Part shown: positions 1 through 6,636 of the stretch, in pieces | Layout of the letters: every line of letters starts with the position of its first letter | How positions within the stretch are numbered: position 1 is the stretch's first letter | Source of the DNA: CAWKZT01 sp963854565 | GTDB lineage: Bacteria > Actinomycetota > Acidimicrobiia > Acidimicrobiales > JAHEJN01 | Assembly (NCBI GenBank): GCA_963854565.1 | Contig: CAWKZT010000022.1 | Coordinates: forward strand, 1 to 19,336 | DNA: 19,336 nucleotides | Reading direction: 5' to 3' | Made by a program: the position numbers and the translations under genes | Notes under the pieces: generated by a model | The model's database searches: none | What the model was told of the DNA's origin: nothing | What the model saw: only the letters and a program-made list of their open reading frames with translations

Positions 1-179
1 CCACACTTGTTTGGGCCGGAACGGCAAGTGATGGCTGCAGGTTTGCGGCCGACGCGCACGCCGACCCGAAAAATACCGCTACCCACACGCTAAAGACGAT
101 GCGACGGGCCATGACCCAAAACGGTAGCCACCCTGTGGTCTACTGGGCGGGTTCCCCAGCCGCATTCTTGAAAGTCGTC

Positions 180-899
180 ATGAAACGTAACATCGCACAA
201 CTTGCTGCTTTACTGCTCGCCATCGCCTTGTTGGCAGGAGCCTGCTTCGGCGGCGGCGATTCTGATGGCCTCGCCGTATCTACTGAACCAACGGCCACAC
301 CATTCCCCACGCCGCTACCCACCGTCGATTCCACCCAAACCGGAATCGAAGTTGGCAACGACGAAGCGACCGAGGAAGGGGTCGACGCAGACACAACTCC
401 CCTTGAGGATCTCGAAGATCCCGAGGCGATTATCCCCGATGACGTCGATCTGACAAAACCAGCGTTCAACGAACTTTCCAAAATCTCCACCGTGGGCCTC
501 GACGAGATCTTCTTCGGGATGACCGCCGCCGATGCCGCCGATGCGGCCGGAACTGCCTGGGACCCTGATCGCCCAACAAGCTCTACTTGTTGGCTAGCCA
601 CTCCCGTCAACGGTCCCGTGGGCGTTGAGTTCATGATGATCGACGGAGGCGTCGAACGCGTCGAGATCACCACCGAACTCATTACTACTCGTTCCGGAGC
701 TGGCGTAGGTTCAACCGCCGATGAACTCCGGGCTCTCTGGGGCGACCTCCTGGACGAATCGGATCCCGCTCTACTGCAATTCGTGCCGCAGGACGAAGAA
801 GATGCCAACTTCCGCATCATGTTCACCATGGTCGATGGTGCGGTCGAAAGCTACCGGGCCGGTCGACTTCCCATCGTTGAATACCCGACTTGCCCATAA
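180..899 (+). CDS. Putative lipoprotein of unknown function
   Basis: I do not recognise a named family. The ATG at 180 gives 239 residues and is preferred over an in-frame ATG at 99 because it starts directly with a lipoprotein signal peptide: MKRN, a hydrophobic run of Leu, Ala and Ile, then LLAGAC with the lipobox cysteine at residue 22. The protein is therefore probably lipid-anchored on the outer face of the cytoplasmic membrane. After the anchor come a Gly/Asp/Thr/Pro-rich stretch and an acidic linker (to about residue 95), which look disordered. A compact domain from about residue 100 to the end contains the phrase EIFFGMTAADA and two cysteines (137 and 238) that could form a disulfide. 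Only a weak purine run precedes the start. The gene stands alone ahead of an RsbW-like gene on the same strand. It is a convincing gene, but its function is unknown. Confidence 0.75.
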   Translation: MKRNIAQLAALLLAIALLAGACFGGGDSDGLAVSTEPTATPFPTPLPTVDSTQTGIEVGNDEATEEGVDADTTPLEDLEDPEAIIPDDVDLTKPAFNELSKISTVGLDEIFFGMTAADAADAAGTAWDPDRPTSSTCWLATPVNGPVGVEFMMIDGGVERVEITTELITTRSGAGVGSTADELRALWGDLLDESDPALLQFVPQDEEDANFRIMFTMVDGAVESYRAGRLPIVEYPTCP

Positions 900-933
900 T
901 TCTGCGTAATTTACGGTCAAGTGTTCTTCATCG

Positions 934-1359
934 ATGCTCGCGACGTGGCATTCTTCAATAGTGACTTCCGCAAGTAGTACCGCATCACGAGCCGACGAGG
1001 TCCGGCTCCGTCTGCCCGGAAAAGCCGAGTACGGGCGCGTGGCCCGCGTTGGTGCCGCTCACCTGGCTCATCGTCGTGGATTTGCACTCGCCGAAATTGA
1101 CGATCTCCGCCTTGCAATCGATGAAGCCGTCATCCTGCTTCTTGGACCATCGCCTCGACCGGGTCGTATCGATGTCGAGTTTTACCTCGACGACAACACC
1201 ATTGTCATGGTCATGCAAAGCATCCTCGACGACATACAACTCGACTTGCCACCCGAACGGATCCAACGTTTCGAAGGTATCAACGAAGGTCTAGTCGAAG
1301 CCGTAATCGATGCGAATAGCCGCTCGATAACGCTAACCAAACGCACCACCAGCGCCTAG
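934..1359 (+). CDS. RsbW/HATPase-like protein with degenerate ATP site
   Basis: A 141-residue protein resembling the small serine-kinase or anti-sigma (RsbW/SpoIIAB-like) branch of the GHKL ATPase fold. The best signature is around residues 54-70, where LRLAIDEA matches the N-box helix that normally reads LAxxEAxxNAxxH. The Glu (E64) is present, but the following Asn position is Leu (L68), and no DxGxG G1 box is visible. ATP binding is therefore doubtful, and the protein may act as a binding partner without kinase activity. The start is uncertain: ATG 934 or the in-frame GTG 961 (132 residues), with no clear Shine-Dalgarno site for either. Its TAG stop overlaps the stop codon of the convergent TrhA-like gene. 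No sigma factor or anti-anti-sigma gene is adjacent. Confidence 0.6.
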   Translation: MLATWHSSIVTSASSTASRADEVRLRLPGKAEYGRVARVGAAHLAHRRGFALAEIDDLRLAIDEAVILLLGPSPRPGRIDVEFYLDDNTIVMVMQSILDDIQLDLPPERIQRFEGINEGLVEAVIDANSRSITLTKRTTSA

Positions 1360-2030
1360 GCGGCCCCTACCCGCGGCAGCGCGACAAAGGCCACGAGTAC
1401 GTAGTGCAAGGCAATGCCTGCGGTGACAAAGACGTGAAAAATTTCGTGATACCCAAACCAACGGGGCCATGGGTCGGGGCGCTTAAGGGCGTACACAATC
1501 GCGCCGACCGTAAAGCACATGCCCCCGGAAGCCAACAGCGCAAAACCACCGACCCCCAGACTGGCCCAAACCTGCGTGATCGCCGGTGTAATGGCCCAGC
1601 CACAAAACAGGTAGGGAATCACGTTCACCCAATTAGGGGCGGTAGGCCACATGAGCTGTGTAGCAATGCCAATCGCCGCCCCGCTCCACACCGTTATGAG
1701 AATCCATTTGGCGGTCGAGCCGGGCAATAGAAAATGGGCTACTGGTGTGTAGGTGGCCGCAATCACCACAAAGATCATCGAATGATCCAGCCTCTTCCAG
1801 AACCCACGCACAACCGGATTCCACGCAAAACGGTGATAGATCGCACTAATTGAGAACAATCCTACGACAGCGAACGCATAGACCGCAGTGATTAGACGGG
1901 ACCCAGGCGGCGCTTTGACGATAAGAATCGGCGCCAAAGCGATTGCCGCTGGCGCGGCCGCAGCATGCATCCAACCGCGCAGTTTCGGCTTGATACCCAC
2001 AAACGGTGCGGAGAACCTTTGTCGACCCAT
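1356..2030 (-). CDS. Hemolysin III / TrhA (PAQR-superfamily) membrane protein
   Basis: A 224-residue integral membrane protein with about seven hydrophobic segments. It carries the conserved polar residues of the hemolysin III/PAQR family, which form a membrane-embedded metal site: SAIYHR (His66), LDHSMIF (Asp82, His83) and, near the C terminus, GYHEIFH (His195, His199). The bacterial members named TrhA/YqfA are linked to membrane homeostasis; the hemolysin name is historical and does not imply a toxin here. It is the last gene of a minus-strand set, starting 18 nt after the SDR gene ends and following dut. No Shine-Dalgarno site is obvious, which fits translation coupled to the gene before it. 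Its TAG shares a CTAG with the stop of the convergent RsbW-like gene. The family call is firm; the physiological role is not. Confidence 0.88.
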   Translation of the reverse strand: MGRQRFSAPFVGIKPKLRGWMHAAAAPAAIALAPILIVKAPPGSRLITAVYAFAVVGLFSISAIYHRFAWNPVVRGFWKRLDHSMIFVVIAATYTPVAHFLLPGSTAKWILITVWSGAAIGIATQLMWPTAPNWVNVIPYLFCGWAITPAITQVWASLGVGGFALLASGGMCFTVGAIVYALKRPDPWPRWFGYHEIFHVFVTAGIALHYVLVAFVALPRVGAA

Positions 2031-2048
2031 ACCGTTCAGGCTAGACCA

Positions 2049-2792
2049 CTACATCAATCCTCCGATGGTGCCCCCTGCCACAGGAATCGATGTGCCAGTA
2101 ATGAACCTCGCTTGCTGGCTGCAAACAAAGGCCACAACCGCTCCGAAGTCGGCCGGGTCCCCAACATAACCAACCGGGATTGTTGCGCCCAAGCCGTCGT
2201 ATGCGGCGCCCGCGAGTTGTTTGAGTCGGTCCGTACTGTGGCTTCCGGGTTGCACGGTGTTTACCGTCACGCCGTCGCCAGCCACTTCGAGCGCCAGCGT
2301 CTTCATATAGGACGTAACCGCAGCACGGGTGCTATTGGACAGCACCATATTGGCCATGGGTTGGCGGACCGACTGGGAGGTAATAGCAACGATGCGACCC
2401 CAGCCTTGCCCGACCATTTCATCGATGACCGCTCCACACATTGTCACCGCCGACGACAACGTGAGTTCCATGGCTTCGTTGAGCGCATCTGGTTTAAGTT
2501 CTCGAGCCAGACCTTTGGGCGGTCCGCCCGCATTGGTAATCAATATGTCAACGCCACCCAATACTGTGAGCGATTCGTCCATAAACCGTTGCGCGCCGGC
2601 CACTGTCGAAACATCGCTGACAATGGCGTTAACCCCCGGAAGGCGCTCGGCCGCGGCTGCCAAGCGATCGCCATCTCGGCCCGAAATGACAACTTCACAG
2701 CCCTCGGCTACCAGCGCAGCCGCCGTAGCGAATCCAAGTCCGCCCGACGATGCCGAAACAACTGCCCGTTTTCCAACAATCCTAAAGTCCAT
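2049..2792 (-). CDS. SDR-fold protein with altered catalytic residues (BKR-like)
   Basis: A 247-residue short-chain dehydrogenase/reductase fold. The N-terminal nucleotide motif is SASSGGLG (13-20), not the usual TGxxxGIG, and NAGG follows at 87-90. The active-site Ser is present (S139, in ITSQS), but the YxxxK pair aligns with S152 and R156 in LSNSTRAAV, so both the catalytic Tyr and Lys are replaced. The C terminus (ITGTSIPVAGG) is typical of SDRs. This pattern matches the FabG-like subgroup annotated as BKR_like, which lacks a perfect NAD motif and tetrad. Annotation as 3-oxoacyl-ACP reductase would therefore be unsafe. The start ATG overlaps the dut stop by one base (TGATG), so translation is probably coupled. 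The substrate is unknown. Confidence 0.85.
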   Translation of the reverse strand: MDFRIVGKRAVVSASSGGLGFATAAALVAEGCEVVISGRDGDRLAAAAERLPGVNAIVSDVSTVAGAQRFMDESLTVLGGVDILITNAGGPPKGLARELKPDALNEAMELTLSSAVTMCGAVIDEMVGQGWGRIVAITSQSVRQPMANMVLSNSTRAAVTSYMKTLALEVAGDGVTVNTVQPGSHSTDRLKQLAGAAYDGLGATIPVGYVGDPADFGAVVAFVCSQQARFITGTSIPVAGGTIGGLM

Positions 2793-3244
2793 CAGCGACC
2801 GCTCGACCCGAAGCCGCCCGCTCCACGTTCGGTTTCGCTGAGTTCTTCAACCTCAAAGAAGGCAACCGACTCGACTCGTTGGATAACAAGCTGGGCAATC
2901 CGTTCACCCTTTACCACCTCAAAAGGTTCGGTCGGATCGTGATTAACCAAGATGACTTTTAGTTCACCTCGGTACCCCGAATCGATCAGACCCGGAGAGT
3001 TGAGGCACGTGACACCGTGTTTGGCGGCCAGCCCGCTGCGGGGTTGGATAAAGGCGGCATACCCCTCAGGGATCGCTATGGCTATACCTGTGCCGACGAG
3101 TCCCCGACCACCACCTGCGGCCAAAGTGGTACTTTCACAAGCAACCAGATCGGCTCCGGCGTCGCCCACCCTGGCGTATTTGGGCGCCACAGCGTCGTCG
3201 TTGAGGCGAACAATTGGCAGCTGAATCTGGGAACCTTCGGTCAT
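2792..3244 (-). CDS. dut: dUTP diphosphatase (trimeric dUTPase)
   Basis: A 150-residue homotrimeric-type dUTPase that hydrolyses dUTP to dUMP and pyrophosphate, keeping uracil out of DNA and supplying dUMP for dTMP synthesis. All five family motifs are visible in order: GDAGADL (27-33), PRSGLAAKHGV (68-78), GLIDSGYRGEL (85-95, with catalytic Asp88 and base-binding Tyr91), GERIAQLVIQ (113-122) and the flexible C-terminal RGAGGFGSSGR (140-150). The length is normal for the family. It is the first gene of the minus-strand dut/SDR/trhA set and is divergent from orn, separated by 64 bp that must hold the promoters for both directions. No convincing hexamers were found there. Confidence 0.97.
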   Translation of the reverse strand: MTEGSQIQLPIVRLNDDAVAPKYARVGDAGADLVACESTTLAAGGGRGLVGTGIAIAIPEGYAAFIQPRSGLAAKHGVTCLNSPGLIDSGYRGELKVILVNHDPTEPFEVVKGERIAQLVIQRVESVAFFEVEELSETERGAGGFGSSGR

Positions 3245-3308
3245 GGTGCGACCTTACAGGTCTGGCAGCGACTTCGCGAGTGGACCCACAGCTAGGTAGC
3301 CTCGCTGG

Positions 3309-3902
3309 ATGCTTGCTTGGATGGACCTGGAAATGACTGGCCTTGATGCCACTCGTCATGTAATCGTCGAGATTGCCACGCTCATCACTGATGATGAACT
3401 CAATCTCGTTGCCGAAGGCCCCGACTTGGTAGTGCACGCCAGCGACGAAGAGCTGTCACACATGGACGACTTTGTCACCGAGATGCATACCCGAAGCGGC
3501 TTGCTGGAGCAGATCAAAACATCCACGATCAGCCTCGAAGAGGCTGGCGCCGCCACTATGGCATTCATCACAGAACACATTCCCGAAGCTCGGAGTGTGC
3601 CGCTGTGCGGCAACTCCATCGGCACCGACCGACGCTTCCTCACCGCATATTTGCCCGAAATTGAGGAGTACCTCCATTACCGCTCGATCGATGTATCGAC
3701 CTTGAAAGAACTCGCCCGACGGTGGGATCCCGAAGTTCTGGAGAATCTGCCCGAGAAGGCGCTCGGCCATCGGGCCATGGATGACATCCGCGAGAGTCTC
3801 TACGAGCTTCGTTACTACCGCGGCACGCTCTTTTCCGATGCTGCACGGCCTACCTCCGATGCTCCAGCTGATCTTTTGGTAAACGACCCCACTGATGACT
3901 GA
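3309..3902 (+). CDS. orn: Oligoribonuclease (DEDDh 3'-5' exoribonuclease)
   Basis: A 197-residue oligoribonuclease that degrades 2-5 nt RNA fragments, including the linear dinucleotides left from cyclic dinucleotides, to mononucleotides. The DEDDh catalytic set is visible: Asp6 and Glu8 in WMDLEMTGL, Asp107 in GNSIGTDRRFL, and His154 with Asp158/Asp159 in HRAMDDIRES. The length is typical; the last roughly 20 residues (Pro/Ala/Asp-rich) are a variable tail. The ATG at 3309 places the first catalytic Asp at residue 6, as usual. The last eight bases overlap the start of the MBL-fold gene, so the two are very likely co-transcribed and translationally coupled. Confidence 0.97.
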   Translation: MLAWMDLEMTGLDATRHVIVEIATLITDDELNLVAEGPDLVVHASDEELSHMDDFVTEMHTRSGLLEQIKTSTISLEEAGAATMAFITEHIPEARSVPLCGNSIGTDRRFLTAYLPEIEEYLHYRSIDVSTLKELARRWDPEVLENLPEKALGHRAMDDIRESLYELRYYRGTLFSDAARPTSDAPADLLVNDPTDD

Positions 3903-4980
3903 GCCCACGGAGACTTTGACCCCACGACCCATCCGCCAAGAAGCCGAACGGGCTGGCACCGAAGCCATCGAAGTGGCCACCAATGTGCTGCGCATGCAAT
4001 TGCCCATCGACTTTCCCGGGCTCGGCCACGTCAACTGTTACGCCATGGAGGACGAACGAGGGTTTGCGTTAGTTGATCCGGGCATGCCTGGCCAAAAATC
4101 TTGGGAGGCCATACAGGTTCGCCTCAAGAATGCCGGCATACCCCTCAACCGAATCCACACCATCATCGTCACCCACTCGCACCCCGATCACTATGGGGGC
4201 GCCGAGCGTCTGCGGGCCGAGACGAATGCTGACATCCTTACGCACGAATCGTTCAAGCTGTTCTTCGAAGACAACGACGACTTCGAGGGCGAGGATTCCA
4301 GCGCACTCGTACTCAACGATGCTGAGGCCATGGAGAAAGTGCGCGAGCGTTTCGCGCATGACACGGCATGGGGTACCAAGCGCACACCGCCCAACGAAGA
4401 GTTCCTCAAGCAGGTCATCGCCGACCGCACATCCGGTGGTGCTTTCACTACGGTTACGCCAACAATTCGGGTGAGCGACGGCCAACCGGTCATGTTTGCT
4501 GGCCGCGAATGGCAATCCATTCACACACCAGGACACACCCACGATCACCTGTGCTTGTTTGATCCAACCGAAGGCGTCATGTTGTCCGGCGACCACGTGC
4601 TGCCCACAATTACCCCGCACATCGGTGCATGGCAACCCCAGATTGACCCGTTGGCACAGTTCTTCTCGTCCCTCAAACGCATGACCACCTTCGAGGGTGT
4701 CACGACCGTGCTCCCGGCCCATGGTCACCCATTTAGTGATCTAGCCGGCCGCGCCAACCACATCATCGATCACCACATCGAACGACTCGACACGATTCGT
4801 GAATCGGTCGACATGTTGGGCAACGCCAACGTCAACGATCACATGAAACTGCTGTTCAAGGAGCGTTCGTGGGGCGACATGGCCGAAAGTGAGACCTTTG
4901 CTCACCTCGTGCACCTCGAAGAATTAGGCGAGGTAGTAACCCTCGACCAACCCGGCCCCACCACCTTCGCCAGAGCATAA
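3895..4980 (+). CDS. MBL-fold metallo-hydrolase (LACTB2/glyoxalase II-like)
   Basis: A 361-residue metallo-beta-lactamase-fold hydrolase. The dinuclear metal ligands are visible: HSHPDH (94-99), His214 in TPGHTHDH, Asp233 in SGDH and His276 in PAHGHP. The segment between the first and second metal motifs (about 115-200) is longer than in a minimal enzyme, and the C-terminal 80 residues form a helical domain like that in LACTB2/glyoxalase-type relatives. Substrates across this branch range from thioesters to RNA, and nothing in the sequence decides between them. The start overlaps orn by 8 bp (ATGACTGA). Coupling to an oligoribonuclease makes an RNA-related role conceivable, but that is speculation. 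No strong terminator follows; 4981-5162 has only a short GAAACG/CGTTTC repeat without a T-tract. Confidence 0.88.
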   Translation: MTEPTETLTPRPIRQEAERAGTEAIEVATNVLRMQLPIDFPGLGHVNCYAMEDERGFALVDPGMPGQKSWEAIQVRLKNAGIPLNRIHTIIVTHSHPDHYGGAERLRAETNADILTHESFKLFFEDNDDFEGEDSSALVLNDAEAMEKVRERFAHDTAWGTKRTPPNEEFLKQVIADRTSGGAFTTVTPTIRVSDGQPVMFAGREWQSIHTPGHTHDHLCLFDPTEGVMLSGDHVLPTITPHIGAWQPQIDPLAQFFSSLKRMTTFEGVTTVLPAHGHPFSDLAGRANHIIDHHIERLDTIRESVDMLGNANVNDHMKLLFKERSWGDMAESETFAHLVHLEELGEVVTLDQPGPTTFARA

Positions 4981-5146
4981 AACCCGCACGACCAAAAACG
5001 TGAGTGAAACGTTGACCGTTTCCTCGGCCAACCAGCGAAGAGCAAGCAATACAGTTTTAATCAGTTGACAGGCTTGGCTATGCATGATTGCCTAGTTGAA
5101 CTCGTGCGAGCTACTGTGATTCGTACTTACCCACCTCGATTCTGCC

Positions 5147-5153
5147 AAGGAGG
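5147..5153 (+). promoter_or_regulatory. Strong Shine-Dalgarno site for the 73-aa ORF
   Basis: AAGGAGG lies 9 nt ahead of the ATG at 5163. It is the strongest ribosome-binding site I found in the window, where most genes have weak or no such site, and it is the main reason to believe the small ORF is translated. Confidence 0.7.
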
Positions 5154-5162
5154 CGAAATCCA

Positions 5163-5384
5163 ATGAAGACAGCACTGATCACTCAGAGCAATACGTCCAT
5201 GTCAGCAGCTGCCCTGAAGCACGCGTGCACACATGCGACGGTGAACCGCGATTTTGCTACCGAAGCGAACCGTCAGTGGTTTACCCGTACCACCACTGCG
5301 ACCACCCAAATTGTGTTCGCAGTCCCGGCGAATGGTTTTAAGCCATATCGCCAGCGGCCGAAGGAGGTTTCGCCACCCAGTTGA
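5163..5384 (+). CDS. Small protein or leader ORF of 73 residues, unknown
   Basis: No recognised family. The 73-residue product starts MKTALITQSNTS, is rich in Thr and Ala, has one Cys (in KHACTHAT), ends in a basic, Pro-containing tail (RQRPKEVSPPS), and has no membrane segment. It is supported by an AAGGAGG ribosome-binding site 9 nt upstream and by a perfect intrinsic terminator 27 nt downstream, which together outline a short transcription unit of its own just before whiB. Its last bases form the left arm of a possible hairpin (5362-5407), and its stop codon lies in the loop, so it may be a regulatory leader instead of a gene for a stable protein. The opposite strand has a 102-residue open frame that crosses the terminator and looks like a shadow. 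Confidence 0.5.
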   Translation: MKTALITQSNTSMSAAALKHACTHATVNRDFATEANRQWFTRTTTATTQIVFAVPANGFKPYRQRPKEVSPPS

Positions 5385-5407
5385 GGTGACGAAAACCAAT
5401 AACTCCT
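5362..5407 (+). promoter_or_regulatory. Possible RNA hairpin overlapping the small ORF stop
   Basis: Three helices can stack: AGGAG (5362-5366) with CTCCT (5403-5407), GTTTCG (5367-5372) with CGAAAAC (5390-5396, one bulge), and CACC (5374-5377) with GGTG (5385-5388). The 7-nt loop contains the TGA stop of the 73-aa ORF. It sits directly before the terminator at 5411, so ribosomes finishing the ORF would cover it. A role in attenuation is inference; no folding energy was computed. Confidence 0.35.
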
Positions 5408-5410
5408 GAG

Positions 5411-5440
5411 GCCGCCGGATTTGATCCGGCGGCTTTTCTG
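5411..5440 (+). terminator. Intrinsic terminator between small ORF and whiB
   Basis: A perfect 10-bp GC-rich stem, GCCGCCGGAT (5411-5420) and ATCCGGCGGC (5424-5433), with a TTG loop, is followed by TTTTCTGGTTTT on the plus strand. The T-tract orientation shows plus-strand termination. It closes the small-ORF transcript and implies that whiB either has its own promoter in 5441-5515 or depends on read-through. Confidence 0.9.
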
Positions 5441-5515
5441 GTTTTCGGCCCCAAATACCAATGTCTGTTCCCCCTACCAAGCACAACTTCCAGCAACGAA
5501 AGCAAGGCAATCCCC

Positions 5516-5893
5516 ATGGTCACCATGGAACTACTTCCCACCATCGCCACCGACACCATCGACGTCGAACCGCACACTGAGGCCTGGCGTGCTTTGGCGC
5601 GCTGCGCCAGCGACAACGCGGAACTGACCAAGCTGTTCTTCTCCGAGGAGCTCCACGAAATCACACAGGCGAAGCAACTGTGCGCCGAATGCCCCGTCAT
5701 GGCGTCCTGCCTTGAAGGGGCCATCGGACGCGAGGAGTCCTATGGCGTATGGGGTGGTCAGCTGTTCCTGAACGGCAAGGTGCTGATGAACAAGCGTCGT
5801 CGGGGTCGCCCCCCCAAAGTGGCCCGTCCCGAGGACCAACTCATGCAGGTTCCGGTCCCCGAACACTTGGTGCCGTTACTTCGTACGGCGTAG
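5516..5893 (+). CDS. WhiB-family [4Fe-4S] transcriptional regulator
   Basis: A 125-residue WhiB-like (Wbl) protein, a family almost confined to Actinobacteria and their phages. The four cluster-binding cysteines are C30, C56, C59 and C65 (the CxxC lies in LCAECP), followed by the GVWGG turn (77-81) and a basic RGRPPK segment (96-101) like the AT-hook DNA-contact region of Wbl proteins. These proteins bind a redox-sensitive cluster and often work with the primary sigma factor. Two near-adjacent ATGs exist (5516 and 5525); 5516 is chosen because AAGG lies 8 nt upstream. The gene is flanked by an upstream terminator (5411) and a downstream hairpin (5917), so it is probably monocistronic. I do not assign a whiB number, because paralogues cannot be told apart by eye. 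Confidence 0.95.
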   Translation: MVTMELLPTIATDTIDVEPHTEAWRALARCASDNAELTKLFFSEELHEITQAKQLCAECPVMASCLEGAIGREESYGVWGGQLFLNGKVLMNKRRRGRPPKVARPEDQLMQVPVPEHLVPLLRTA

Positions 5894-5916
5894 TTAATCC
5901 ACCAAGCCAAAAACCA

Positions 5917-5965
5917 CAAATCCCAGCGTTCTTCTCCGCCGAGCGGAGTTAAACGCTGGGATTTG
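5917..5965 (+). terminator. Nested perfect hairpin after whiB, probable terminator
   Basis: The outer stem is 14 bp (CAAATCCCAGCGTT 5917-5930 with AACGCTGGGATTTG 5952-5965). After a 3x3 internal loop there is an inner 6-bp stem (CTCCGC 5934-5939 with GCGGAG 5943-5948) closed by CGA. CCAATTTTGGGG follows, so the T-tract is short, and the minus strand has its own TTTTT nearby. It starts 23 nt after the whiB stop. A terminator is the likeliest role, but the two-stage stem is longer than usual. Confidence 0.7.
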
Positions 5966-5984
5966 CCAATTTTGGGGAACAGTT

Positions 5985-6026
5985 TCGGTGATGACAGCGT
6001 TTCCCTTGTATCGGTGTCATCACCGA
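5985..6026. repeat. 12-bp inverted repeat upstream of the tlpA-like gene
   Basis: TCGGTGATGACA (5985-5996) and TGTCATCACCGA (6015-6026) are perfect inverted copies separated by 18 bp, ending 37 bp before the ATG at 6064. No T-tract follows, so it is not an obvious terminator. It could be a dimeric regulator site for the thioredoxin/ccdA pair or a hairpin in its leader. No regulator is identified. Confidence 0.6.
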
Positions 6027-6063
6027 GTCCGTCCGCCCGCCCTGCAGTACCGTTGAGGTTGTC

Positions 6064-6636
6064 ATGAGCGATCACTCTGTCGATTCCCACCCATCGACCC
6101 CCCTACTTAAACGCATCCCCACTGTGGGCTGGCTTATCCTGAGTTTTGTGGCTCTCCTAATGCTCGCCTTCACGGTGAGTTCGATTCTTACCGACTCCGA
6201 TCTCGAAGCCGTCGCCGATCCGGCTCCTAGCGCTCCATATGACCTCTTGGGTGGTGGCACTGCGTCGCTTGTCGATCATCGGGGTCAGCCTGTGGTCCTC
6301 AATTTCTTCGGCAGCTGGTGCCCGCCCTGCATCCGAGAAATGCCCGATCTTCAAGCCGCCAGCCAAACCTACGCCGACGATGTTCACTTCGTCGGGCTTG
6401 CCGTTGCCGACCGCGAACAAGATATCCGTGCGCTAATTGAATCAACTGGGGTCACGTACGAAATTGGGCTCGACCCGAACGAAGCTGTCTTCCGGCAAAT
6501 TCCCCAGGCGCTGGCGATGCCCACCACCGTCTTCATCAAGGCCGACGGTTCTATCGGGCGGGTGCATGCCGGCATCTTGACTGCGGACCAGATCGATGAT
6601 TTTGTTGGCGAACTGATAACAGGCGAACAACCATGA
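6064..6636 (+). CDS. TlpA/ResA-like membrane-anchored thioredoxin
   Basis: A 190-residue protein with a short cytoplasmic N terminus, one membrane anchor (about 22-42) and an extracytoplasmic thioredoxin domain. The redox site is W85-C86-P87-P88-C89 in NFFGSWCPPCIREMPDL, and the cis-proline is P153 in AMPTTVFI. TlpA/ResA/CcmG-type proteins reduce disulfides, for example in apocytochrome c haem-binding cysteines or in the copper site of cytochrome oxidase. The adjacent ccdA overlaps by 4 bp (ATGA) and supplies the reductant, so the pair forms one pathway. A cytochrome oxidase operon later in the window makes CuA or cytochrome maturation a reasonable job, though the exact client is inferred. 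A perfect 12-bp palindrome lies just upstream. Confidence 0.93.
   Translation: MSDHSVDSHPSTPLLKRIPTVGWLILSFVALLMLAFTVSSILTDSDLEAVADPAPSAPYDLLGGGTASLVDHRGQPVVLNFFGSWCPPCIREMPDLQAASQTYADDVHFVGLAVADREQDIRALIESTGVTYEIGLDPNEAVFRQIPQALAMPTTVFIKADGSIGRVHAGILTADQIDDFVGELITGEQP

Noticed and set aside
1..93. Possible C-terminal end of an upstream plus-strand gene (frame 1, TAA at 91-93)
   Set aside because: Only 30 codons are visible, with no recognisable motif, and another frame is also open through this stretch, so I cannot support it as a gene.
99..179. N-terminal extension of the lipoprotein from ATG 99
   Set aside because: It would put 27 hydrophilic residues ahead of a well-formed lipoprotein signal peptide; ATG 180 is the sensible start.
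1965..2942. Long plus-strand open frame of 325 codons opposite the SDR and dut genes
   Set aside because: It lies antisense to two genes with complete family motifs and has a composition typical of a shadow frame.
5065..5101. TTGACA hexamer (5065-5070) as a -35 box for the small ORF
   Set aside because: No acceptable -10 hexamer is found 16-18 bp downstream (the sequence there reads about TTGCCT), and TTGAAC at 5096 also lacks a partner, so no promoter is called.
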